A stretch of 57,595 nucleotides of DNA, taken from an uncultured Eggerthellaceae bacterium. GTDB taxonomy: Bacteria; Actinomycetota; Coriobacteriia; Coriobacteriales; Eggerthellaceae. The first letter of the stretch is position 1, and every line of letters begins with the position of its first letter. The notes below the pieces were generated by a model. It was not told the origin of the DNA. It did not search any database and was given only the letters and a program-made list of their open reading frames with translations. Made by a program: the position numbers and the translations under genes. Shown here piece after piece: positions 37,110 through 45,646 of the stretch. The stretch is from the NCBI GenBank assembly GCA_910588945.1, contig CAJUSF010000059.1:1-57595 (forward strand), read 5' to 3'.

Positions 37110-37278
37110 CTTTTCCCTTCTTTCCATTAGAGCGCCCCCACATACGCCAGCCGATAATTGCGCCGAAGCATAGAAGCGCGCCGCCGGTTGCCAAAGTTGC
37201 CAACTGCACTTCTCCTTTGGAGTAAGCAACAAGCTCGATTACGAGAAATACCAATCCCGGAATCAACATGAAGTTCAT
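37093..37278 (-). CDS. Small membrane protein, first leftward gene of the immunity region
   Basis: A 61-residue protein with two hydrophobic segments (MLIPGLVFLVIELVAYSKG; TLATGGALLCFGAIIGWRMW) and a basic tail, GRSNGKKGKDVRDR. AGGAGG precedes the ATG at 37278 by four bases; a second ATG nine bases on is possible. Function unknown. Confidence 0.6.
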   Translation of the reverse strand: MNFMLIPGLVFLVIELVAYSKGEVQLATLATGGALLCFGAIIGWRMWGRSNGKKGKDVRDR

Positions 37279-37299
37279 GTGTCCTCCTAAATTAAAAGT

Positions 37300-37394
37300 A
37301 GCTAATAACTGTTAATTAGTAGCTGTTTATGAAGAATAACTAATTGTTAGCTTGTCAATAACAATTTTTCATTTCGTGCTACTATTTATTAGCC
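37300..37394. promoter_or_regulatory. Immunity operators between divergent regulators
   Basis: Three related imperfect palindromes: 37300-37324 (AGCTAATAACTG ... TTAGTAGCT), about 37339-37353 (ACTAATTGTTAGCT) and 37378-37394 (GCTACTATTTATTAGCC). All share AGCTA and TAGCT halves, the pattern expected for repressor and Cro-like binding. The region also contains TTGTCA/TTGACA-like -35 sequences on both strands. Confidence 0.65.
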
Positions 37395-37410
37395 GACAAA
37401 AGGAGTAAAA

Positions 37411-37809
37411 ATGGGATTCGGGCAAAGAGTAAATGAACTGTTGTTGAAAGAAGGGATTACTCCCGCTGATCTATCGAGAGAATTAGGATGGAATACAGGG
37501 GTGCTCTCTCAATATATGAATAATCCGAATAGAGATCCAAGGTTGTCTACTGCTGCAAAAATCGCCGAAGCTCTTGATGTTTCACTCGACTACCTAGCGG
37601 GACGCACAGACAATCCCATGGGAATGTGCGACGAAGAACTTGAAGGTCTACATATAGATTCTGAAGCTAGGGCACTCCTTCGGGGGTTTGAACTTTTACC
37701 GAAAGAAGGGCGAGACGCTATCAGCGATCAGGTTGAGTTCCAGTTATCCAAAAGCAAAGCGAAAGGTGCCGAAAGGCTGGAAGATAATAAAGCGGTAGGG
37801 GTTGCATAG
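37411..37809 (+). CDS. XRE-family prophage repressor (CI-like)
   Basis: A 132-residue protein, MGFGQRVNELLLKEGITPAD..., with AAAGGAG upstream. Helix-turn-helix at residues 5-60: ITPADLSRELGWNTGVLSQY, RLSTAAKIAEALDVSLDYLA. The tail (ARALLRGFELLPKEGRDAIS) resembles the C-terminal oligomerisation helix of small phage repressors and there is no peptidase domain, so cleavage by RecA is not expected. It is the likely lysogeny regulator and is followed with a one-base overlap by the next gene. Confidence 0.82.
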   Translation: MGFGQRVNELLLKEGITPADLSRELGWNTGVLSQYMNNPNRDPRLSTAAKIAEALDVSLDYLAGRTDNPMGMCDEELEGLHIDSEARALLRGFELLPKEGRDAISDQVEFQLSKSKAKGAERLEDNKAVGVA

Positions 37810-38534
37810 TGAAGGACAAGGAAAAGAACAATCGAAGCTCACGGTTCGACTGGAAAACATTTTTGGCGACCACAATAGTGACACTTATACTTTCTGCCCC
37901 TTCGTGGGTTCCTGTGTTTGGTGGTAGATACGAGGATTTTAAGGCAGCTATTGTTGCTTTTTTTGTTGGGTTCTTTCCAGTATTCGCCATCATCATCGGT
38001 ATGCTCATAGGTTGGTACACCAGAGGAAAGAAAGCTAATGAAGAAATAAAAGGAATCACTGAGCAGTACGATTCAGAAATTGCCAATATAGATGCCGAAG
38101 CAATAAAGGCTGCCGCAGTTGAAAAAGAGAAACGGGAAAAACAAGAGAAGGAAGAGAAGAAAGCGCTTGAACTTGAGCAAAGCAAAATAGACTTCATTAT
38201 GACGCTTGAATTTGAGTCAAAAAAGATCCTTCTTGAAATCCTTGAAAAGGGACAAATTAAGCGACCTTCGTTATCAAGGGGATGGGAAGGCGATGCTGGA
38301 TTTGCATCGTGGGTCAAATATGAACCTATAGCAAACGGAATGGATAGATGGTCATTGAACCCTTGGGCTAAAGAGTTTCTTGATGAACATCCAGAACTTC
38401 TTGAATGCGTAAGAGTAGAACGAGAGACGAGAGAGAAAGTCGAAAAGAGTATCAAGGAGAACGGATTTCAACAGACCCTTCAAGAAGTTGGCAAAAACAT
38501 TGAATGGAATGAAGACGGAACAATGAAGCTATAA
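37809..38534 (+). CDS. Membrane protein with coiled coil, co-expressed with repressor
   Basis: A 241-residue protein with a GTG start at 37809 overlapping the repressor stop (TAGTG). Residues 18-38 (FLATTIVTLILSAPSWVPVF) and 50-70 (VGFFPVFAIIIGMLIGWYTR) are membrane helices, residues 75-130 a Lys/Glu-rich coiled coil, and 135-241 a soluble domain with FEWESKKILLEIL-like and WSLNPWAKEFLDEHP lines. Genes in this place that are expressed in lysogens often provide superinfection exclusion or abortive infection. The function here is inferred. Confidence 0.65.
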   Translation: MKDKEKNNRSSRFDWKTFLATTIVTLILSAPSWVPVFGGRYEDFKAAIVAFFVGFFPVFAIIIGMLIGWYTRGKKANEEIKGITEQYDSEIANIDAEAIKAAAVEKEKREKQEKEEKKALELEQSKIDFIMTLEFESKKILLEILEKGQIKRPSLSRGWEGDAGFASWVKYEPIANGMDRWSLNPWAKEFLDEHPELLECVRVERETREKVEKSIKENGFQQTLQEVGKNIEWNEDGTMKL

Positions 38535-38538
38535 AATA

Positions 38539-38570
38539 CCCCGTGACCATCCGCCAAGATCACCACGGGG
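38539..38570. other. Hairpins between the lysogeny gene and integrase
   Basis: CCCCGTG (38539-38545) pairs with CACGGGG (38564-38570), loop 18. A second stem, GCTAAGGC with GCTTTAGC, follows about 25 bases later. Neither ends in a T-run; they could be weak terminators or recombinase sites. Confidence 0.4.
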
Positions 38571-38651
38571 CTTCAAAGATCGCTACTCACCCGCTAAGGC
38601 TTTCGCTGCACAGCGACGCTTTAGCACGTCCTGTAAGGAGGATTCTACACC

Positions 38652-39803
38652 ATGCCTAAGGTAACTGGCAAAGGATCGGTTATTCAGCGCGACACATCTG
38701 TGTCCCGCAATAAATGCAAAGTCTGGGAATTGCGCGTTCCTGTAGGACGTGATTTAGGTAGCGGTGAATACAAACCTATCTCTAAAAGGTTTCATGGAAC
38801 GCTGTCAGAGGCTAATAAGGCGTTAAGGGAACTAATTACCCAAGTAGAGCAAGGATGTGTGCTTAGACGCTCTGATATGCGTTTTGGCGAATATGCTGAT
38901 GCATGGATAGAGGAATGCAAGACAACTCTTGCTTATAACACATGGACTCATTATCAAGGGAGAATGAAACACATTAAGCATCATCTGTCTGACGCAAGGC
39001 TGTCAGAGATTACGCCTGAGGTGTTAACGGGCGTATATAAGAAGCTTTTAGAGGGGGATTCTGCATCTGGGAACAGTTTGAACGAAAACTATGTTGCCGA
39101 TATTGCAACTACGCTCCATAAGTTGTTTTGGTGTGCTGTGAAAGATAGGCATATCCCATCTAATCCATGTGATTATGCGGAGCGTCCTAAGATTGTGCGA
39201 AAAGAAAGGCGCACGATACGTGCTGCAAAGATCAAGACGCTTTTATCGAAGTTAGATCCAATAGAACCATGCCAGCTTGTAGTAATTATGGCAGTCAAAA
39301 CAGGAATGCGGCGCGGTGAGGTTCATGGTCTTTCTTGGGGTGATGTAGATTTAGATGAGTTATCGATAAATATCAGGCGTAATTACACCGATGCAGGCGA
39401 ATTAAAAGAACCGAAGACCGAAAAGGGAGAGCGTATTATTCCTATTCCTACAAGCCTAATTGATGACTTGATGGTAAGGCGCGTAAAGCAGATGGAGTAC
39501 GCCACAGCTCATGATTTGAAGGTAACTGAAGATACTCCGCTTATAAGCAATCAGTTTCTTGAGAGGATACTCCCTCACGCGTCTACTAGATGGTGGGATA
39601 GGAATCGCGAGAGTTTAGGGTTTCCTTCGATAACACTTCATGAATTGAGGCATAGCTACTTGTCAGAAATGGCACGAAGGAAGGTTGATCCACACGTTTT
39701 ACAGAAACTTGCTGGACACGCAAAATTCTCTACAACAGCGGATATTTATATCCATGTAGACATGGAAGACAAAGAAGAAGCAGTGTCCAAAATGGATTGG
39801 TAA
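38652..39803 (+). CDS. int: Tyrosine recombinase, prophage integrase
   Basis: A 383-residue protein. An N-terminal arm-binding segment (residues 1-60, VWELRVPVGRDLGSGEYKPI) and a SAM-like core-binding domain (70-175) are followed by the catalytic domain, with Arg220 (TGMRRGE), HELRH at 330-334 (His330, Arg333), His356 (LAGHA) and Tyr366 (TTADIYIHV). All catalytic residues are present. It points to tRNA-Val 97 bases downstream. It would integrate the phage into the 3' end of that tRNA. AAGGAGG lies upstream. Confidence 0.95.
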   Translation: MPKVTGKGSVIQRDTSVSRNKCKVWELRVPVGRDLGSGEYKPISKRFHGTLSEANKALRELITQVEQGCVLRRSDMRFGEYADAWIEECKTTLAYNTWTHYQGRMKHIKHHLSDARLSEITPEVLTGVYKKLLEGDSASGNSLNENYVADIATTLHKLFWCAVKDRHIPSNPCDYAERPKIVRKERRTIRAAKIKTLLSKLDPIEPCQLVVIMAVKTGMRRGEVHGLSWGDVDLDELSINIRRNYTDAGELKEPKTEKGERIIPIPTSLIDDLMVRRVKQMEYATAHDLKVTEDTPLISNQFLERILPHASTRWWDRNRESLGFPSITLHELRHSYLSEMARRKVDPHVLQKLAGHAKFSTTADIYIHVDMEDKEEAVSKMDW

Positions 39804-39860
39804 GTGAAAGTCAAAAAGATAATTAGTGGTAAATTAGTGGTAAAAGGGATTTATCAAAAA

Positions 39861-39889
39861 GGTCAGAGCTAAAGACTATAGCTCTGACC
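39861..39889. terminator. Terminator after the integrase
   Basis: GGTCAGAGCT (39861-39870) pairs perfectly with AGCTCTGACC (39880-39889), loop 9 bases. Preceded by A-rich TTATCAAAAA and followed by TGCGCTTTC. It would end integrase transcription and leftward transcription past tRNA-Val. Confidence 0.7.
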
Positions 39890-39899
39890 TGCGCTTTCA

Positions 39900-39974
39900 T
39901 GGTGGTCGCTACAGGATTTGAACCTGTGACCCCCGCCGTGTGAAGGCGATGCTCTCCCGCTGAGCCAAGCGACC
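39900..39974 (-). tRNA. tRNA-Val (anticodon CAC), probable attachment site
   Basis: Acceptor GGTCGCT/AGCGACC, discriminator A, encoded CCA, anticodon loop TTCACAC giving CAC. Its 3' end faces the prophage and the integrase gene. Integrases of this type often use the 3' half of a tRNA; the attR core would lie within about 39900-39940. The attL copy lies outside the window. Confidence 0.9.
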
Positions 39975-40053
39975 ATTTCTTGACTTCGTTATTCTAGCTT
40001 TGATATGAGATCTTAGCAAGGGATGTTTATGGAATATTCGCAGTCTTGTTCGC

Positions 40054-40059
40054 TATAAT
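40054..40059 (+). promoter_or_regulatory. -10 element before trpS
   Basis: TATAAT at 40054-40059, 55 bases before the trpS start, without a good -35. The prophage end lies upstream. Confidence 0.4.
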
Positions 40060-40114
40060 TCAATGAATACATTCAATCCTTTGATGATCGTGCAAACGAA
40101 ATGGAGTAATCGAG

Positions 40115-41173
40115 ATGGCAAAAGGTGGCAATTCGGAAACTTTCCTGTCCCAAAAAAAGATGAGCGATGAGTTGAAGCTCGAGATCGACAAGGAGCCTGG
40201 GAAATTCACGATGCTCACCGGCGATCGACCGACCGGACGGCTTCATCTCGGACACTATTTCGGCACGATAATCGAGCGAGTTGCCATTCAGAACAAGGGA
40301 GTGAACACCAACATAGTGATCGCGGACTATCAGGTAATCACCGACCGCGACACCACCGAGCATATCTCTGACAATGCGAAAAACATGGTGATCGATTATT
40401 TAGCATGCGGCATTGATCCAGAAAAGACGATGATCTTCACGCATTCATCTGTGCCTGCACTCAATCAGCTCATGCTGCCATTTCTTTCCTTGGTCAGCCA
40501 AAGTGAGCTTCTTCGCAATCCTACTGTGAAATCCGAGCAGGAAGCATCGGGGCATGCTCTTACGGGCCTTTTGCTCACCTATCCGGTTCACCAAGCATGC
40601 GACATCTTATTCTGCAAGGGAAATATCGTTCCAGTTGGAAAGGATCAGCTTCCTCATATCGAGCAAACGCGCCAGATCGCACGCAGGTTTAACGAGCGCT
40701 ACGCTCCTGTGTTCCCAGAGCCTGTAGGGCTTTTGACCGAGTCTGTGGAGATACCTGGACTTGACGGCCGCAAAATGTCGAAGAGTTACGGAAACGCTAT
40801 CTCCTTGAGCGCTACGGAAGAGGAAACGGCGAAGCTTATCAAAAAGTCAAAGACCGACAGCGAACGTAATATCACGTTCGATCCGGATAATAGACCGGGT
40901 GTGAGTGCGCTTCTGACCACCGCTGCCCTCACGAGCGGACGCAGTGAGGTTGATATTGCCGCCGAGATCGGCGAGGCTGGTTCAGGTGCCTTGAAGGCAT
41001 TTGTGACTGAAAGCGTGAACGGATACCTCGCACCGATTCGTGAGCGTAGGCATGAGCTTGAGCGTGATCTGTCATATATCGAGGATGTGCTTCATGAGGG
41101 CAATAAGCTTGCAAACGATGTTGCCCAGACCACTCTGAACGAGGTTCGCGAAGCGATGGGAATGATCTACTAG
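40115..41173 (+). CDS. trpS: Tryptophanyl-tRNA synthetase
   Basis: A 352-residue class I synthetase. HLGH at 44-47 (TGDRPTGRLHLGHYFG) and KMSKS at 220-224 are the ATP-binding signatures. GGAG is seven bases before ATG. The GDRPTGxLHxGHY form with a longer N-terminus is found in a subgroup of bacterial TrpRS. It charges tRNA-Trp with tryptophan. It is transcribed away from the tRNA-Val and prophage; the gene is intact, so integration has not harmed it. Confidence 0.95.
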   Translation: MAKGGNSETFLSQKKMSDELKLEIDKEPGKFTMLTGDRPTGRLHLGHYFGTIIERVAIQNKGVNTNIVIADYQVITDRDTTEHISDNAKNMVIDYLACGIDPEKTMIFTHSSVPALNQLMLPFLSLVSQSELLRNPTVKSEQEASGHALTGLLLTYPVHQACDILFCKGNIVPVGKDQLPHIEQTRQIARRFNERYAPVFPEPVGLLTESVEIPGLDGRKMSKSYGNAISLSATEEETAKLIKKSKTDSERNITFDPDNRPGVSALLTTAALTSGRSEVDIAAEIGEAGSGALKAFVTESVNGYLAPIRERRHELERDLSYIEDVLHEGNKLANDVAQTTLNEVREAMGMIY

Positions 41174-41293
41174 AGCTTTTTCAGCACTGAAAGCTTGTTA
41201 GCGGCTCTCAAGCGAATCATCTATATGCTTTGAGTAGATCTAGATAGCCCTTTCTCTTGACGGAGGAGCTATTTTATTAGGATGACGTATCGC

Positions 41294-43324
41294 CTAGAAC
41301 CTATCTTCCAAATCCATCTGCATCAGATAGACATTCTCGCGTAGGTTTTTCGCTTCAGCGCGCGAGATGCGATCGCTCTCATACATCCGCTGGATCTGTT
41401 CGAGTTCGATCTGGTATGCGATCCTCATGATGTCATCGGATTCATCCGATATCTTGATTGTTGTCGTCACCGAAGTGGCTGTTTTCCGTAGATTTGAGAT
41501 TATGGTCTCATATTGAAGCAGCAGTTTTGAGGCATCCTCGGTCAGAACATCGGCATCGCTGATTGCCTCGCGCAACTTCATCACGACGTATTGAGCAGTA
41601 TCCATCTGGAGCTGTCGCATCTGATCAGCCTTATCAGCGGCCTTCGAATTTGGAGCGAGTCTTGAAAGTCGTCCTTTCGCTCTAAAGAACATGATGCGTA
41701 CAAAGAAGAATACTCTCTTGAAACTGATGACGCGCCCGGTGTGCTTCGTGAGGTCCTCGACCCTGTCGAGCCTCGCTAGGTAGTTAAGACCCGTTGCCTC
41801 TGATATAGCGCCCTCGTCAAGGAGTCTTTGCGTATATTCACGCTCCCAGTTGATGGTGCGCAAGCGAAGCTCGACATTCGGGTCGCTGTCCGCATCTATG
41901 CGCTCCTTGGCCGATTCTAAGCGATCCTGATAAGCCTTTATAACCGCCTTTGTTGCGCGTCGGTTGTTCTTCGTCTGTTGACTTGTTAGCTCTTCGATCA
42001 CATTGCGAAGTATATCGGTGAGGCATTCATAGTAGTTCTGTTTGGCTTCAAGCTCTGTTTGCTGGCGCACCTTCTTCGGTGCCACTAACGGAACGAGAAA
42101 CGTCGCGATCAAAAGCGTGCAGAGAATAACGCCACATCCGATGAAGATGATAAGGTGGCGCTCAGGAAAGCGCGTTGCGGTCGAACCGATGAAGATCGGT
42201 ATGGTGAATAGGATCGATAGTGTGATCGTGCCTTTCGCCCCGCAAAGAGTGAGTAAAAGTGCATTGCTCACATCGGATTTCTTGAACGATCTATTTAAGG
42301 CCTTGCGAACATGGATATATTCCATGGCCGTGCACCATATAAACCTTACCGCCATGAGCGTGAAGGTGGTGACAATGACAAGAAAGATGACCATGAGGTT
42401 GCTCACCGAACGGTCTTCCCAAGTGTAGAGCATGGATGTGGGGATCTGCGTGCCTAGCATTACGAATACAAGGCCGTTGAGCGTGAACGAAATGACGTTC
42501 CATACATTGGTGGACACGATATTCATATGCGCGATCGACGGGCTTACGGTTCTAGGCGCTATGACATTGACGAGCCCAGCAACAACAACAGCGATGATGC
42601 CGCTTACATGCATGGCGCTCGAGATCATGTGTACGACAAAAGGAATGCATATCTCATAGAGCACGTGAAATGTGGTGCTTTCAATGCCGATATCGCGGAT
42701 CATTCTCAATATGAAATTTGCCAGATAGCCGAGCGCTATACCTACGATAAGGCCGCCGACGAATTCGATCATGAAATCCACGCCGGCGTTCAAAAGCGAG
42801 AACGACCCCGTGACAACGGCTGCGATAGCGAACTGGAACGATACGATACCGGATGCATCGTTGAGCAGGAGCTCGCCTTTGAGCACGCCCCACTGCCGCT
42901 CAGGGATGCTCACCTGCTTTGACAGAGATGTGACAGCAACGGCATCTGTCGGCCCTAGTGCGGCGCCTAACGCAAATGCGGCGGCAAGTGGAATAGATGG
43001 CATGATAGCGTTCAAGATAAAACCAATGATAAGCATAGTTGCCACAACAAGACCGATCGCGAGGGACAATATCGGCTTCTTGTTTCGCCAAAGGAGTGCC
43101 TTATCCGCATCTTTGGCCTCTAGATACAGCAGCGGTGCGATGAAAAGAACAAGAAACAGATCAGGTTCTAACTCTACATTAACAACACCCGCTCCGATAA
43201 GCGCGATAACGATCCCCATACCTACCTGAATGAGCGGCAAAGATACCTTGGGAACTATCTGGTCTATAACTGCAGAGATAAGAACTGCGATGATGAGCAG
43301 CACTACAAGCGTCAAAGTCTCCAA
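41294..43324 (-). CDS. Na+/H+ antiporter, CPA1/NhaP type
   Basis: A 676-residue protein starting at TTG 43324, nine bases after AGGGG; an in-frame TTG at 43369 gives 15 more residues. Twelve or so membrane helices fill residues 1-420 (LTLVVLLIIAVLISAVIDQI, LFLVLFIAPLLYLEAKD). The ion-site region GPTDAVAVTSL and LKGELLLNDASGIVSFQFA carry the N-D / D-D signature of CPA1 antiporters. The C-terminal 240 residues are a cytoplasmic helical regulatory tail. It exchanges Na+ for H+ for pH and salt control. Confidence 0.92.
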   Translation of the reverse strand: METLTLVVLLIIAVLISAVIDQIVPKVSLPLIQVGMGIVIALIGAGVVNVELEPDLFLVLFIAPLLYLEAKDADKALLWRNKKPILSLAIGLVVATMLIIGFILNAIMPSIPLAAAFALGAALGPTDAVAVTSLSKQVSIPERQWGVLKGELLLNDASGIVSFQFAIAAVVTGSFSLLNAGVDFMIEFVGGLIVGIALGYLANFILRMIRDIGIESTTFHVLYEICIPFVVHMISSAMHVSGIIAVVVAGLVNVIAPRTVSPSIAHMNIVSTNVWNVISFTLNGLVFVMLGTQIPTSMLYTWEDRSVSNLMVIFLVIVTTFTLMAVRFIWCTAMEYIHVRKALNRSFKKSDVSNALLLTLCGAKGTITLSILFTIPIFIGSTATRFPERHLIIFIGCGVILCTLLIATFLVPLVAPKKVRQQTELEAKQNYYECLTDILRNVIEELTSQQTKNNRRATKAVIKAYQDRLESAKERIDADSDPNVELRLRTINWEREYTQRLLDEGAISEATGLNYLARLDRVEDLTKHTGRVISFKRVFFFVRIMFFRAKGRLSRLAPNSKAADKADQMRQLQMDTAQYVVMKLREAISDADVLTEDASKLLLQYETIISNLRKTATSVTTTIKISDESDDIMRIAYQIELEQIQRMYESDRISRAEAKNLRENVYLMQMDLEDRF

Positions 43325-43438
43325 TTGGAAATACCCCTGAAAGTTTATGTCGTCATGTGTTCGCCTCAATGGGCGACAACAATATCATCTTCCATTAAAA
43401 CAGAAAACTGATGACGTTTTTCGATAAGCTTCGAGAAA

Positions 43439-43513
43439 TGGTGGGCCCAGCAGGATTCGAACCTGCAACCAAAGGATTATGAGTCCTCTGCTCCACCATT
43501 GAGCTATGGGCCC
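43439..43513 (-). tRNA. tRNA with CAT anticodon (Met or Ile2)
   Basis: Acceptor GGGCCCA/TGGGCCC, discriminator A, encoded CCA, anticodon loop CTCATAA. Not initiator-type, since the 1-72 pair is G-C and stem GC runs are absent. Elongator Met and lysidine-type Ile2 cannot be told apart by eye. Confidence 0.88.
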
Positions 43514-43565
43514 TTGTAGGTGCTATTTGCAAATACGGTCGGCATGGAGCCGACCGGGAAATCGC

Positions 43566-43642
43566 TGGTGCGCCATGAAGGACTCGAACCTTCGACCTTG
43601 GGATTAAGAGTCCCCTGCTCTACCAACTAAGCTAATGGCGCA
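43566..43642 (-). tRNA. tRNA-Lys (anticodon CTT)
   Basis: Acceptor TGCGCCA/TGGCGCA, encoded CCA, anticodon loop CTCTTAA giving CTT. Regular D and T arms. Upstream neighbour in a three-tRNA group. Confidence 0.9.
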
Positions 43643-43728
43643 TATGTCGAATTGCAAATGCCAAGCTATTTTAAAGTAGCTTTGGCTTCGCGTCAAATGC
43701 TGCAACCGAAAAAGTTGCAAAAAACGGA

Positions 43729-43806
43729 TGGGGTGGCTGATGGGACTTGAACCCACGACCTCCAGAGCCACAATCTGGCATTCTAGCCAACTGAACTACA
43801 GCCACC
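43729..43806 (-). tRNA. tRNA-His (anticodon GTG)
   Basis: GGTGGCT/AGCCACC acceptor with C before CCA, the G-1:C73 type of His tRNA; anticodon arm CCAGA-TTGTGGC-TCTGG gives GTG. Encoded CCA. Confidence 0.92.
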
Positions 43807-43906
43807 GTATCGCGCGAAGAGAAATTATACGGCTGAATTCCAAATCATGCAATACCGATCATCTGTAAACGGTGAACAAATCTTGAATCGCGTTTCACAG
43901 CGCTAT

Positions 43907-45646
43907 CTACATCCTGCATGGAGCGCTTATACCCATGAGCGAAAGCGTGAGCTCCAAAAGCTTACGCGTGGCATCGCAAAGAGCCAAGCGAGCCTTTGTA
44001 GTGGCTACATCGTCGCTTATGACCTTGCATTCGGTATAGAAGCTATGGAACTGCGATGCGAGCTTCTCGGAGTAATGTGTCAACCTGAACGGCGCGCGGT
44101 CGCGAGCTGCAAGTTCGATAAGCTCACCGAAATCCGACATCGTGCGTATGAGTGAAAGCTCCGTATCATGCGTGAGTGCAGACAGATCGGTATCGGAGGC
44201 AATGAGCTCTGAAGTCAGATCGTCCATCGACTCACACGTTTCAGCGCGTCCATCAAGCGATCCTTCGCCGAATTTCGCCTCATATCCCTTGCGAATGATC
44301 GAGCAGATGCGCGCATGCGCATACTGAACGTAGTAGACCGGGTTCGACGCATCCTTTTTCTTCGCTTGCTCGATGTCGAAATCGATCTGCTGATCAGATG
44401 ATCTAGACAACATCAAAAATCTTGTGGCATCTACACCGACCTCGTCGATCAGTTCCTCAAAGGTGACCATCTCGCCTGTACGCTTAGACATCCTTACGGC
44501 CTCTCCGTCGCGATAAAGGTTCACGAGCTGCCCGAGAACAATCTCCAAACGCCCAGGATATCCCCAAGCAGCAAGCATCGCTTCGCAGCGCTTGATGTAG
44601 CCGTGGTGGTCTGCCCCCCAAATGTCGATCAGGTGGTCGAACCCTCGACAGATCTTGTCATAGTGATAGGCAACATCGCTCATAAAGTAAGTGAATTCGC
44701 CGTCCTTTTTGATAAGAACGCGATCCTTCTCATCATCGAAGGCAGTAGAGCGAAACCATGTGGCGCCTTCCTTTTCGTAGATAAAGCCCTTCCCTCGCAT
44801 AACCTCCAAAGCCCGCTCGATAGCGCTCTTATCATCGTCAGCTACCTTGTAGAGCGTGCTTTCAGAAAACCATCTATCAAAGGTTACACCGTATCTTGAG
44901 AGAAGGTTCTTTTGCGAGTCGAGCATCATCTTATATGCAATGTCGCGAAACTCTTTTGCTCGATCATCATCTGACATCGACTCGAAGACATTGCCCATCT
45001 CATCGATGATCGTCCTTGCGATGTCTATCACATACGATCCACCATAGCATTGCTCGGGCATCTCGATATTGTGTCCGAGAAGCTGCATGTATCTGACCGA
45101 GACCGAATTGCCGAAGACATTCATCTGATTGCCATGATCGTTGACGTAGAACTCTTCGAAAACGTCATATCCCGCATGACGCATGACGCGAGCCATGGCA
45201 TCTCCAAGGGTAGCCCACCTTCCGTGCCCGACATGCATTGGACCGGTCGGATTGGCGGAGATGTATTCCAAGTTAACGCTTCTGCTGCCCTCAGGTATGC
45301 TCCCACGCCCGTAGTTGGCACCTTCGTTGCGTATGGAAGACACAACGCTTTGCAGAGTTGAGTCGGTAAGGCGAATGTTGATAAATCCTGGACCTGCGAT
45401 CTCAAGAGATGCGATCATGTCGTTTTCGGGGATGTTGTCGACTATCTGACTTGCAAGCTCGCGCGGGTTCATCTTCGCTTGCTTGGCAAAGCGCATGGCA
45501 ACGGTCGAGGCCCAGTCCCCATTGCTTTCATCGCGTGGACGCTCAAGAGAAGCTGCTGGTGTGGCCTCAAGTTCGATGTTGTTGTTCTTCACGACCGTCT
45601 CGATGGAGACGCTTATGATCTTCTCAAGTGATTCGCGGATGTTCAT
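43907..45646 (-). CDS. argS: Arginyl-tRNA synthetase
   Basis: A 579-residue class I synthetase. The N-terminal Add-1 domain covers 1-115, HVGH lies at 138-141 (ANPTGPMHVGHGRW), KMSK-like RMSKR at 385-389, and the DALR anticodon-binding domain at the end (MGISAPCRM). It attaches arginine to tRNA-Arg. It starts one base after the argF stop, so the two form an operon joining arginine metabolism and charging. Confidence 0.96.
   Translation of the reverse strand: MNIRESLEKIISVSIETVVKNNNIELEATPAASLERPRDESNGDWASTVAMRFAKQAKMNPRELASQIVDNIPENDMIASLEIAGPGFINIRLTDSTLQSVVSSIRNEGANYGRGSIPEGSRSVNLEYISANPTGPMHVGHGRWATLGDAMARVMRHAGYDVFEEFYVNDHGNQMNVFGNSVSVRYMQLLGHNIEMPEQCYGGSYVIDIARTIIDEMGNVFESMSDDDRAKEFRDIAYKMMLDSQKNLLSRYGVTFDRWFSESTLYKVADDDKSAIERALEVMRGKGFIYEKEGATWFRSTAFDDEKDRVLIKKDGEFTYFMSDVAYHYDKICRGFDHLIDIWGADHHGYIKRCEAMLAAWGYPGRLEIVLGQLVNLYRDGEAVRMSKRTGEMVTFEELIDEVGVDATRFLMLSRSSDQQIDFDIEQAKKKDASNPVYYVQYAHARICSIIRKGYEAKFGEGSLDGRAETCESMDDLTSELIASDTDLSALTHDTELSLIRTMSDFGELIELAARDRAPFRLTHYSEKLASQFHSFYTECKVISDDVATTKARLALCDATRKLLELTLSLMGISAPCRM

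Noticed and set aside
1..39800. Stop codon reassignment in the phage
   Set aside because: Major structural genes are uninterrupted in the standard code, and the one in-frame TGA case (24449) is better explained by a single-base change.
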